The notes beneath the pieces are model-generated. The model searched no databases. It saw nothing but the letters and a program-made list of their open reading frames with translations, and was not told the origin of the DNA. Source: Pseudomonas sp. N3-W (GTDB lineage: Bacteria > Pseudomonadota > Gammaproteobacteria > Pseudomonadales > Pseudomonadaceae). From it: a DNA stretch of 64,000 nucleotides. Of this stretch, positions 20,640 through 28,948 are shown in pieces; positions within the stretch are counted from its first letter, which is position 1, and each line of letters starts with the position of its first letter. The position numbers and the translations under genes are program-made. The DNA is taken from NCBI RefSeq assembly GCF_024970185.1, contig NZ_CP103965.1, forward strand, positions 5,723,001-5,787,000, written 5' to 3'.

Positions 20640-20897
20640 ATGACTTATTTGATCGATGCCTGGCTGGACCGCCCACACCCTTATCTGAGGATTCTGCATC
20701 GGGAAACCGGAGAAGTCTGTGCGGTACTGGAAGAAGAGGCCCTGCACGAGTTGCAGGATCAAGGTGATCTGGATGTCAGCGGCTTGAGTTCCAGCGAACC
20801 GGTGGTGCTCAAGGAGCTGGTGCGTAACCTGTTTCTGTTCTGCTATGCCCGGGCGTTGCGTCCGACCAGCGAACTGAACCATAAGATCGAACTATGA
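20640..20897 (+). CDS. Small conserved protein, probably iron-regulated (PA4570-like)
   Basis: I do not recognise a domain in this 85-residue acidic protein (MTYLIDAWLDRPHPYLRI...). It has no signal peptide or membrane segment, and its middle is rich in Glu and Leu. A GGAG Shine-Dalgarno and a Fur-box-like site lie immediately upstream, so derepression in iron starvation is the expected control. In P. aeruginosa the gene two places after ispB (PA4570) is a small protein strongly induced by iron limitation; position and size suggest this is its counterpart. Function unknown. Confidence 0.8.
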   Translation: MTYLIDAWLDRPHPYLRILHRETGEVCAVLEEEALHELQDQGDLDVSGLSSSEPVVLKELVRNLFLFCYARALRPTSELNHKIEL

Positions 20898-20913
20898 GAC
20901 ACCGCAAAAAACT

Positions 20914-21001
20914 GTGGGAGCGGGCCTGCTCGCGAAGCGGTCATGACATCCAACATCACTGTTGACTGAAACACCGCCTTCGCGAGCAGGCTCGCTCCCA
21001 C
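20914..21001. repeat. REP doublet (type A) between the Fur-box gene and fklB
   Basis: Inverted GTGGGAGCGGGCCTGCTCGC and GCGAGCAGGCTCGCTCCCAC arms, placed between convergent genes. Confidence 0.92.
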
Positions 21002-21029
21002 ATCAGCCCGACGTTACATCGGGCAGGTC

Positions 21030-21647
21030 TTACAGAACGTCCAGCAACTCGACGTCGAATACCAGAACGCTGTGCGGCGGGATGCTGCCAACGCCTTGAG
21101 CGCCGTAAGCCAGTTCGCTCGGCACGTACAGACGCCATTTGCTACCGGCATTCATCAGTTGCAGGGCTTCGGTCCAGCCGGCGATCACGCCGCCAACCGG
21201 GAACTCTGCAGGCTGGCCACGCTCGTAGGAGCTGTCGAACACAGTGCCGTCGATCAGGGTGCCGTGGTAGTGAGTACGCACTTGATCTTCACGGGTCGGC
21301 TTGGCGCCTTCACCGGCAGTCAGCACTTCAAATTGCAGGCCGGAAGCCAGGGTGGTGATGCCGTCACGCTTGGCGTTTTCAGCCAGGAAAGCCAGGCCTT
21401 CGCCAGCAGCCGCTTCAGCCTTGGCAGCCGCTTCGGCTTGCATGATTTCGCGAATAACCTTGAAGCTGGCGGACATTTCTTCCTGGCCAACACGGCTTTC
21501 CTTGCCGGCGAAGGCGTCGGTCAGGCCAACCAGGATCGCGTCCAGGCTGACGCCCGGTGGCGGGTTGTCGCGCAGTTGATCGCCCAACTGACGGCCAATG
21601 CCGTAGCTGACGCGGGTTTCGTCGGTGGACAGATTTACTTCGGACAT
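21030..21647 (-). CDS. fklB: FKBP-type peptidyl-prolyl cis-trans isomerase FklB
   Basis: Using the ATG at 21647 (MSEVNLSTDETRVSYGIGRQ) the protein has 205 residues, close to E. coli FklB (206). The N-terminal helical dimerisation domain is followed by a C-terminal FKBP domain (VRTHYHGTLIDGTVFDSSYE, then VIAGWTEALQLM and ELAYG). It catalyses prolyl isomerisation; no signal peptide is visible, so it is probably cytoplasmic. A GC-rich hairpin lies between its stop and the REP doublet. Confidence 0.93.
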   Translation of the reverse strand: MSEVNLSTDETRVSYGIGRQLGDQLRDNPPPGVSLDAILVGLTDAFAGKESRVGQEEMSASFKVIREIMQAEAAAKAEAAAGEGLAFLAENAKRDGITTLASGLQFEVLTAGEGAKPTREDQVRTHYHGTLIDGTVFDSSYERGQPAEFPVGGVIAGWTEALQLMNAGSKWRLYVPSELAYGAQGVGSIPPHSVLVFDVELLDVL

Positions 21648-21768
21648 GACACTGCTCCGCTGTGCGGACGGCCCGGGAACTTGCCGTGCGTGCACAGCGC
21701 GTCCCGGAACGCCCGGAACCAAAAGGGCCAGCAGACTAGCACAGATGCCACGGGGTTGATCAGGGCCG

Positions 21769-22080
21769 TCAGCTCGACCACGCCGAGTGGAAGCTGATCG
21801 GCACTTTCAGACTCTCTTCGGCGCTCGCGCCGAGCCCGCACATTTCATCATGCACCGAGGTGTGGATCAGATGAAAAGGCAGTTTGGGCATGGCCTGAAG
21901 GACCTGGCGGGCATGCTCGACGGAACGCAGGTGGAAGGTTTTACCGTGGCCGTCATCCAGCGCATACGCCGAACCGTGCATTCGGGCCTCAAGCACGTAG
22001 ATACCGCCTTCCAGCGAGATCAGGTTGAGCTCATCGACTTTTCCGGCGATGGCATACGCATTCAACTCTTGCAGGTTCAT
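21769..22080 (-). CDS. DUF6482-type conserved hypothetical protein
   Basis: The 103-residue protein starts MNLQELNAYAIAGKVDELNL, contains the segment ISLEGGIYVLEARMHGSAY and the motif HLRSVEHARQVLQAM, and ends ISFHSAWSS. This looks like the DUF6482 family of pseudomonads and marine gammaproteobacteria, whose role is unknown. No signal or membrane segment is seen. It lies alone between fklB and a REP doublet. Confidence 0.75.
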   Translation of the reverse strand: MNLQELNAYAIAGKVDELNLISLEGGIYVLEARMHGSAYALDDGHGKTFHLRSVEHARQVLQAMPKLPFHLIHTSVHDEMCGLGASAEESLKVPISFHSAWSS

Positions 22081-22188
22081 GAACGCACCTCACAAAGTGG
22101 TGGACCAAGACCCCTACACACTTATGCCTCGACGCTACAAAGCACAACCCGCAAACGCCACCGCTTGTCTGTTTCGGAAAATAATCCT

Positions 22189-22283
22189 GTAGCGAGCGAG
22201 CTTGCTCGTACTCGGCGGCGGAGCGGCCGTCAAGTCAACGAGGGGGCCGCCTCGCGCCCCAGCGGGAGCAAGCTCCTTGCCAC
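22189..22283. repeat. REP-like doublet (type B, degenerate)
   Basis: Arms GTAGCGAGCGAGCTTGCTCG and AGCGGGAGCAAGCTCCTTGC enclose a GGGGCCGCCTCGCGCCCC core. This is the same layout as the loci at 28760 and 37570 but more diverged. Confidence 0.75.
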
Positions 22284-22303
22284 GAATAGCACATCCGGCA
22301 GGA

Positions 22304-22792
22304 TCAATGCTTGGTCAGCTTGTCCAGATAACCCATGGCAAACGCCGAGAGCACGAAGGTCATGTGAATGATCACGTACCACTTCAAATGTTCGGGATCG
22401 ACGTTCTTGGCATCCATGAACACCCGCAGCAGATGGATGGACGAAATCGCCACGATGGACGCCGCCACCTTCATTTTCAACGAAGACGAGTCCATGGTGC
22501 CCAGCCAACTGAGCTTTTCCTTGTTCTCGTCGATGTCCAGCTGGGACACGAAGTTCTCGTAACCGGAAATCATCACCATCACCAGCAAGCCGCCCACCAG
22601 CGCCATGTCGATCAGCGACAGCAGCACCAGGATCAGGTCCGATTCGGCCATCGAGAACACGTTGGGGATGACGTGGAAGACTTCCTGAAAGAATTTCAGC
22701 GCCAACGCCAGCAGACCGAGGGACAAGCCGAAGTAGATCGGCGCCAGCAGCCAGCGCGAGGCGTACATTGCATTTTCGATAAAGCGTTCCAT
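22304..22792 (-). CDS. TIGR00645 / UPF0114 family membrane protein (YqhA-like)
   Basis: The 162-residue protein has three or four membrane segments and the signature [20 protein letters not shown], followed by [13 protein letters not shown] and [12 protein letters not shown], typical of the YqhA/UPF0114 family. The family is inner-membrane and of unknown function. It is divergent from the lipoprotein gene at 22954. Confidence 0.9.
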   Translation of the reverse strand: MERFIENAMYASRWLLAPIYFGLSLGLLALALKFFQEVFHVIPNVFSMAESDLILVLLSLIDMALVGGLLVMVMISGYENFVSQLDIDENKEKLSWLGTMDSSSLKMKVAASIVAISSIHLLRVFMDAKNVDPEHLKWYVIIHMTFVLSAFAMGYLDKLTKH

Positions 22793-22953
22793 TGAATCTC
22801 ACACAGGGGGGGTTGGAAATGGCGGCGAGTATAACAGCCGGTCCTTACACCCAGAAACCGCCCGAAAATCCGCAACCTGCACGTGTATGCCAAAGTTTTT
22901 CTGCTAGTGTCCAGACATTGACTGCTCAGTGCTATCGGACAGGAAGACTGGAA

Positions 22954-24783
22954 ATGGATGTGCGATTACCTTTCACGAGTACCGTACTTTGCCTCACATT
23001 GCTTCTGGGCGGCTGCTCACCCAAGGAGGAAAAGCGCCAGGTAAGCCTCGAAGAAAAAACCGCGCAGTTCGAGAAATCCCTGGATGCCATTGCGGACCCC
23101 AAACTGAAGGACGCCATCTCCGAACTGGGCGGTTCGCTGTTGTTGCTGGAACGGGCGCGACTCAAGCTCGACAGCAAGCCGGTGGAAACCGAGTACAGCG
23201 AAGACGCCCTGGCCGTACTCAAGCACTACGCCACGCCTCAAGCCCTGGTCGATACCTACATCAACGGCCTGTTTGTGTTGCACAAGGATTCCAGCTCCGA
23301 CTACCTGACTGACCTGCAACCGGTATTCCCTTTCAGTTTCAATGCGCCCGCCGCGTTCATGTTTCCTCATGGCCTGGAATGGCAATCGGTCACTCTGAGC
23401 AACAAGCGTGTCATCCCCTTCCAGCCCGAATGGTCGGAAACCGATCCCGGCATCCAGCTGAGCCCGTCGAGTTCCAGCCTGACCAACCCCGACGATCTGA
23501 CCGTGACCTACCCGTTCGTCGAAGGCGTGGAGGTGGACAACAAGAACCAGCCCCAACCGCTGAGCCTGCAAGGCAAGGTCGAAGTGATTGCGCCGCACCG
23601 GGTCTACAGTTTTGACCTTTCGAAAAAGGATGTCGGCAAGACCCGCACCAACGACAACCTCAACGTCACGCTGCTCAAGCTAGAAAAAAATTACGCGGAG
23701 GTCGAGTTCAGCAATAGCGCGCCATTGGCCCCGGAAGTCGGCGACACGCCACTCAATCCGCTGATCGTGCAGGCCAAAGACAGCACCGGGCAGTTCCTTT
23801 CCCGGGCGGGGTCAATTAACGAAACCGCCGCGCAGATTGCCTTTTACCGCAAGCAACTGGAGGAAATGCAAAAACAGAAAGCCTGGAGCGACGCCTTCGA
23901 AAAACAGCTGGATGACGAGCAGATTGCGTTTGAAAAGCAGCAGACCCGGCATTACACCAAGGTGTATTTCAACGGCCCGATCGAAACGCTGGACGTCAGC
24001 GTGCTGGACTTTTCCGCTGCCACCGTGACCCGCAAGGACCTCGACCTGCCGGTCCGTCGTTTCGACCACGACACCACCGACAAAACCATTGCGCCGCTGG
24101 ACTTGCCAGTAGTGGTGTATGACGACCAGGCTCCGACCTGGCTCAAGGGCGCGACGCTGACCGAGGAACAACTGCAAAAAAACGTCAGCATCACCCAGTC
24201 GGTCGACGACCCGAGCGCGGCACGCATCGAGTTCGAACACATCCGCACGTTCAACGACGACCTGCTGGGCACATCCTTCAGCCCCGGTGAAATCCCGGTC
24301 AGCTTCTTTACCGCAGGCAGCAACGGCAAGCGCGACGAGCCGATAGAACTGCCGCCCGAGGCTTATCAGGTCGACCCGTTGCGCGGCACCATCACCTACG
24401 ATTTGAACCTGTTCCCGGAAACACCGGCCTACGCGGTGGGCTCCATGCCGTTGTTCCTGGCCACCGTCGAACAGAAAGCCCTCGACGCCCACCAATTACC
24501 CAAGGGCCTGGAACTCAAAGGCAATGCACTGGTGGTCGACTTCAAGCGCTTCCCCGCTGACGAGTGGCGTTTTTTTGCCAAGGACGACAGCGGCAACTAC
24601 CTGAAGGAAATTCTCTCGGTCAGCCATGACGCAGGCGCCGACGGCCCCGCGCTGTTTGGCGTGCACTATTTCTACGGCGTGCCTACTCACCTGGAAACTT
24701 ACCAGCGGACCGACCTCGCCACCGTGGAATATGGTTTCGAGATCAAACTCGACAAAGCGCAGTTGTCCAACCCCGCGCAATAG
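22954..24783 (+). CDS. Large predicted lipoprotein of unknown function
   Basis: The start at 22954 (AGGAAG upstream) puts a lipoprotein signal at the very N-terminus: LPFTSTVLCLTLLLGGC with the lipobox Cys at about residue 21; Ser and Pro at +2/+3 suggest outer-membrane sorting. The 609-residue protein contains a Lys/Gln/Glu-rich coiled-coil stretch around residues 300-330 (FYRKQLEEMQKQKAWSDAF) and otherwise beta-rich sequence. I recognise no enzyme motif. A large hypothetical gene (PA4575) occupies this place in P. aeruginosa. It ends seven bases before a convergent small gene. Confidence 0.85.
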   Translation: MDVRLPFTSTVLCLTLLLGGCSPKEEKRQVSLEEKTAQFEKSLDAIADPKLKDAISELGGSLLLLERARLKLDSKPVETEYSEDALAVLKHYATPQALVDTYINGLFVLHKDSSSDYLTDLQPVFPFSFNAPAAFMFPHGLEWQSVTLSNKRVIPFQPEWSETDPGIQLSPSSSSLTNPDDLTVTYPFVEGVEVDNKNQPQPLSLQGKVEVIAPHRVYSFDLSKKDVGKTRTNDNLNVTLLKLEKNYAEVEFSNSAPLAPEVGDTPLNPLIVQAKDSTGQFLSRAGSINETAAQIAFYRKQLEEMQKQKAWSDAFEKQLDDEQIAFEKQQTRHYTKVYFNGPIETLDVSVLDFSAATVTRKDLDLPVRRFDHDTTDKTIAPLDLPVVVYDDQAPTWLKGATLTEEQLQKNVSITQSVDDPSAARIEFEHIRTFNDDLLGTSFSPGEIPVSFFTAGSNGKRDEPIELPPEAYQVDPLRGTITYDLNLFPETPAYAVGSMPLFLATVEQKALDAHQLPKGLELKGNALVVDFKRFPADEWRFFAKDDSGNYLKEILSVSHDAGADGPALFGVHYFYGVPTHLETYQRTDLATVEYGFEIKLDKAQLSNPAQ

Positions 24784-24789
24784 TCGTGC

Positions 24790-25131
24790 TCAATGATCAG
24801 GCCGAAACTCGAAGCCGCCCAGGTTTCGACAACGGCCACCGTTGATTTCCCGCAACTGGGCTTGCAGATGCAGACACCAGATTTGCGGATCATCGGCCAG
24901 CTCGTAGCCGTGCAGCGTCAGGCTTTCAACGATGGTATCGAGGATCGATTCAGCCACAAACGGGCCATGGAACGGGCCTTGGGCCTTGATGGCTGAAGGC
25001 TGCTCACCGGCCATCCCGGCGGCGAAGAGTAAGGTCCACATGCCCGTATCGCCGGCTAACGGCTTGATCGCACACTCGATACGGGTCACAAGACCCAGGC
25101 ATTGACGGGTAAGGCAGAGGTTGCGCGACAT
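24790..25131 (-). CDS. Conserved hypothetical protein, 113 residues
   Basis: No family is recognised. The protein has four cysteines (CLTRQC, IEC, IWC), no signal peptide and a slightly hydrophobic middle (MWTLLFAAGMAGEQ). A GAGGG lies about nine bases before the ATG at 25131. It is convergent with the lipoprotein gene, leaving six bases between stops. Codon use is like the neighbours, so it is probably real, but the function is unknown. Confidence 0.65.
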   Translation of the reverse strand: MSRNLCLTRQCLGLVTRIECAIKPLAGDTGMWTLLFAAGMAGEQPSAIKAQGPFHGPFVAESILDTIVESLTLHGYELADDPQIWCLHLQAQLREINGGRCRNLGGFEFRPDH

Positions 25132-25457
25132 GGCGGCGACCCTCGGTAAATCCGGTATTCAACCTCCACGAGAAGGCTGGCTCGATCCAGTGATGACTGT
25201 CGATATCCTTGAGCTGAGAATAGAGGAAAAGTGCAGTGCGCAAGCAACGCGAAACCAGAAGGCGCCGAATGGTCATTGTGTGAATATTGACGCCAGAGTG
25301 ATGGCACGTTTTGGCGATGGCCCCCCTCTGCAAAACAACACAAACCCTGTGGAGCGAGCTTGCTCGCGATAGCGGATTTTCATTCAGTACATCTGTTGAA
25401 TGTCAGTCCGTCATCGCGAGCAAGCTCGTTCCCACATGGGATCTGTGCGGAGCTGGA
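25132..25457. other. Intergenic region with one REP doublet
   Basis: These 326 bases separate the 113-residue gene from the Lon-like gene. They hold a REP doublet in the second part. The first 200 bases presumably carry the promoter of the minus-strand gene at 25131; I see no clear hexamers and no supported small gene. Confidence 0.6.
25349..25435. repeat. REP doublet (type A)
   Basis: Inverted GTGGAGCGAGCTTGCTCGCG and CGCGAGCAAGCTCGTTCCCAC arms, one base shorter at the left end, flank a spacer of about 45 bases. Confidence 0.88.
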
Positions 25458-27896
25458 TTACGCCGGCTTGGCCTCGACCAACGCCTCCTGCGCCAGCTCT
25501 TTCTCGGCCTCTTTAAGGTCTTCCTCACTGATCATTTCCGCAATCACCCGCAGGCGCTCCACTACCCGCGCGTTGACGCTGCCCTCCGGAAACTGGCCAT
25601 CGTCATCCGGCGCACCGGCCGGCTCACCCACCAGCAGGCTCAGCGCTTCGTCAGCCTGACGCACCGCATACACATGGAACTGCCCTGCCCGCACCGCCGA
25701 CAACACCTTCTCGTCGAGCATCAGTGTGGCAACGTTGGCCTGGGGAATAATTGCTCCTTGCTCACCGGTCAACCCGCGAGCTTCGCAGAGACGGAAGAAG
25801 CCTTCGATCTTCTCGTTGACCCCACCCACCGCCTGCACTTCACCGAACTGGTTGATCGAACCGGTAATGGCGAAACACTGCTTGAGCGGCGTCTTCGACA
25901 ACGCTGAAATCAGTGTGCACGCCTCGCCCAGCGACGCACTGTCGCCATCGACATAACCGTAGGACTGCTCCAGCGCGATGCTCGCGGAAATCGCCAGGGG
26001 GAATTCCTGCGCATAACGACTGCCCAGATACCCGGTGAGAATCATCACGCCCTTGGAGTGAATCGGCTGCCCGAGGTTGACCTCACGCTCGATGTCGACG
26101 ATACCGCTGCCGCCCGGATAAACCGTGGCCGAAATCCGTGCTGGCACACCGAAGGCCGAATCGCCGACTTCCAGCACCGTCAGCCCGTTGCACTTGCCGA
26201 CGGCCGCGCCGTCGGTATCGATCAGGATGATCCCGGCCAGCATGTCGTCGAGAATCCGCGCCGAGACGCGCCCGGTGCGGGTGGCCTTGGCCTTGAGTGC
26301 CCGTTCGATGTGACCGGCATCGGTCATTTCATCGCTGGCCAGATGACGGATGAAATCCGCTTCGCTGACCAGTTGGAACAAGTCGCCAATGCGTGCCGAC
26401 AAACGTCCCTGATGTTCCGCCAACCGTGCGCTGTAGGTCGCCAGGCGCGCCACCGCATCAGCGGTCAGCGGCGCCATACCTTCTTCGGAGGTACGGGTTT
26501 TCAGGAGCTGGGCGAATTGCTCCAGGCTCTCGTCGACCATCGGGATGTCTTCGTCGAAATCCACCAGGACACGGAACATCTCCTGGAAGTCCGGATCGAG
26601 GTCCTGCAGCGTGTAGTACAACTGCCGGGCGCCAATGATGATGACTTTGACCTGCAGCGGGATGTGTTGCGGGGTCAGGGTCACGGTGGCCAGACGGCCC
26701 AGCTCGCCGAGCGGCGACTCCATTTTCAGTTTGCGCGATTGCAGGGCGCGTTTCAGCGCGTCCCACACGAACGGCTCGCTGAGCATTTTATCCGCTTCAA
26801 GGATCAGGAAACCGCCGTTGGCCCGGTGCAACGCACCCGGCCGCAACTGGCGATAAGTGGTGTAAAGCGCGCCCTGATCGGTGCTGTATTCGATACGGCC
26901 GAACAGGTTTTCGTAGGTCGGATGCGGCTCGAACACCACTGGCGCGCCGCCGCTGTGCGAGTGACCGACCACCAGACTCGGGGCGTATTGCTCTTCCAGC
27001 AACTTGCGGGCGATGGCGTCGGTCTTGCTGTCGTCCACCAGTTGCTCGACCACGGTTTTGAGCAGGTACACCTGCATGGCTTGCAGGTAGCCACACACCG
27101 CCGCGTTCTCGGCATACTTCTGCGACAACGGCGCCAGCAGAGGCTGCAAGGCCAGGGTGATGGTTTCTTCGTTGAGCTGACGCAGTTGATTGCTCGACTC
27201 ACGTTTCCATTGCGGCAGGCTGGCCAGCTCTTCGTTGAGGCGTTCTTCCAGACCGGAAATATCTTCGTGGAAGCGCTCGCGGTCGGCTTCCGGCAACTGG
27301 GCGAACTCCGCCTCGTCCAGCGCCTTGCCTTCGCTCATTGGCGTGAACGCGATGTTGCTGGCGTCGCGGTACAGCGCGACTTCCTTCTCCAGCGCCAGGC
27401 GCTCGATCACGTCCAGAGCCTTGTCGTAGCGCTGGTTGAACGCACGGTCGATGGCGCTTTTCTTTTGCTGGTAGGACGGGTGCTCGAACACCGCCGGAAA
27501 CGTCGCCAGCAGGTTGTCGATCAACGCGTTGATATCGCCGATGAACGCACCGGCAGTGCCCGAGGGCAGCTCTAGCGCGCGCGGCTCGCGGGGCTCATCG
27601 AAATTATTGACGTAGACCCAGTCCGCCGGAGTTTGCAGGCGTTTGCCTTCGGCTTTCAGGTAGCGTTTGACGAACGAAAACCGGCCGGTACCGGGCTCAC
27701 CCATCACGAATACGTTGTAACCGGGGCGTGGCATGGCCACACCGAACTGCAAGGCTTCGACCGCACGTTCCTGGCCAAGCACACCGCGGAAGGGCTCCAG
27801 ATCATTGGTGGTAGAGAAGCTGAACTGTTCAGCGGAAAACGGACGGGTCAGCGCTTCGGGCGCTAGACGCAAGCTGGCAGCAACAGGATCAGGCAT
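25458..27896 (-). CDS. Lon-like AAA ATP-dependent protease (S16 family, AAA_32 type)
   Basis: The 812-residue protein carries an AAA region near the N-terminus with a P-loop variant GEPGTGRFS (residues 66-74), in which the usual Lys is Arg, and a C-terminal Lon (S16) protease domain with the catalytic Ser in VDGDSASLGEACTL (Ser around 653) and a Lys further on (QAVGGVNEKIEGFF). A long helical insertion lies between residues about 120 and 300. It fits the Lon-related family represented by P. aeruginosa PA4576, distinct from Lon itself. Targets are unknown; degradation of damaged or regulatory proteins is the general inference. Confidence 0.9.
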   Translation of the reverse strand: MPDPVAASLRLAPEALTRPFSAEQFSFSTTNDLEPFRGVLGQERAVEALQFGVAMPRPGYNVFVMGEPGTGRFSFVKRYLKAEGKRLQTPADWVYVNNFDEPREPRALELPSGTAGAFIGDINALIDNLLATFPAVFEHPSYQQKKSAIDRAFNQRYDKALDVIERLALEKEVALYRDASNIAFTPMSEGKALDEAEFAQLPEADRERFHEDISGLEERLNEELASLPQWKRESSNQLRQLNEETITLALQPLLAPLSQKYAENAAVCGYLQAMQVYLLKTVVEQLVDDSKTDAIARKLLEEQYAPSLVVGHSHSGGAPVVFEPHPTYENLFGRIEYSTDQGALYTTYRQLRPGALHRANGGFLILEADKMLSEPFVWDALKRALQSRKLKMESPLGELGRLATVTLTPQHIPLQVKVIIIGARQLYYTLQDLDPDFQEMFRVLVDFDEDIPMVDESLEQFAQLLKTRTSEEGMAPLTADAVARLATYSARLAEHQGRLSARIGDLFQLVSEADFIRHLASDEMTDAGHIERALKAKATRTGRVSARILDDMLAGIILIDTDGAAVGKCNGLTVLEVGDSAFGVPARISATVYPGGSGIVDIEREVNLGQPIHSKGVMILTGYLGSRYAQEFPLAISASIALEQSYGYVDGDSASLGEACTLISALSKTPLKQCFAITGSINQFGEVQAVGGVNEKIEGFFRLCEARGLTGEQGAIIPQANVATLMLDEKVLSAVRAGQFHVYAVRQADEALSLLVGEPAGAPDDDGQFPEGSVNARVVERLRVIAEMISEEDLKEAEKELAQEALVEAKPA

Positions 27897-28175
27897 CGGG
27901 CTTCCTTACATCAGGCGGGGCAGATAGCGGCATTCTGGCGCTGCCCGTACCTCACTGGCAAGGCGCGCGGTTGCGCTAAGCATAGACAAACCGCCATCCC
28001 CAGGCGAGGCGGGGGCAAAAACGCGTTTTCAACGAATGTTTTGCAAAAAATCACGGAACCACGGGAACGTGCCTAAACTCCAAATTGCGCGGCTGGAACG
28101 AATAACCGGCCCTCTGGCGTCAAGTTGGGCGCCAAACCCCCTGTCCATTGGTATGCACACAAAGAGAACACAGCT

Positions 28176-28664
28176 ATGAAACGGATTCTTCTCGGTACTC
28201 TCTTCACAGTCGTATCCCTCAATGCCATGGCGCAGGCGCCAGGCGGTCCGGATTGCGGCTGGGGCAACATGCTGTTCGAAGGTCAGCGTGGCACCCCGGC
28301 TCACTTCCTGGCATCCACCACCAACGGCACCTCCGGTAACGCGACGTTCGGTATGACGTCCGGCACCAACGGCTGTGCGACCAACGCATCGCTGACCTAC
28401 GGCGGCAAATCCTGGTTTGCCATGAATGGCATGATGAACGAGCTGTCCGAGGACATGGCCAAAGGTAACGGCGAAGCGCTGACCACCTACGCCGTGGTAC
28501 TGGGCGTGGCACCGCAAGACCGTGCGCATTTCGCGGCCGTCACTCACGAGCACTTCCAGCAGATATTCAGCAAGGCGGACGTGACCGCTGAAGACGTGCA
28601 TACCAACACCCTGGCCGTTCTGAAGAACGATCCGCGTCTGGCCAAGTACGCGACTCAAGCTTAA
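28176..28664 (+). CDS. DUF3015 family secreted protein
   Basis: Starting at the ATG at 28176 the protein has 162 residues, with a signal peptide (MKRILLGTLFTVVSLNAMAQ) and then APGGPDCGWGNMLFEGQRG, the beginning of DUF3015. Two conserved cysteines (DCGWG and TNGCATN) could form a disulfide. The role of the family is unknown; the position corresponds to PA4578. It is followed by a good terminator. Confidence 0.88.
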   Translation: MKRILLGTLFTVVSLNAMAQAPGGPDCGWGNMLFEGQRGTPAHFLASTTNGTSGNATFGMTSGTNGCATNASLTYGGKSWFAMNGMMNELSEDMAKGNGEALTTYAVVLGVAPQDRAHFAAVTHEHFQQIFSKADVTAEDVHTNTLAVLKNDPRLAKYATQA

Positions 28665-28675
28665 GCTCGACCCCG

Positions 28676-28709
28676 CCCGCTCCTTTACAGGGAGCGGGTT
28701 TTGTTTTTT
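28676..28709 (+). terminator. Intrinsic terminator of the DUF3015 gene
   Basis: CCCGCTCC pairs with GGAGCGGG around a TTTACA-type loop and is followed by TTTTGTTTTTT. Confidence 0.88.
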
Positions 28710-28759
28710 GGATCTGCCCTTTGCGGGTAATGTCGATCAGTTGAAGTGGCACAGAACCT

Positions 28760-28864
28760 GTGGCGAGGGAGCTTGCTCCCGCTGGACTGCGCAGCAGTCC
28801 CTGCCTTATTTGAAAGAACAAAGGGGCCGCTTCGCACCCCGGCGGGAACAAGCTCACTCGCCAC
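28760..28864. repeat. REP doublet (type B)
   Basis: Outer arms GTGGCGAGGGAGCTTGCTCC and GGAACAAGCTCACTCGCCAC flank a core with GGGGCCGCTTCGCACCCC. The outer arm sequence differs from the type A arm. Confidence 0.85.
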
Positions 28865-28948
28865 AGGTTGCTCATCGTTTACTCGATTTCTCACCTGACT
28901 GACGCCCCCGTTCTGGGTCTTCATTTCTTTCGACTTAAGTTGCCCACT

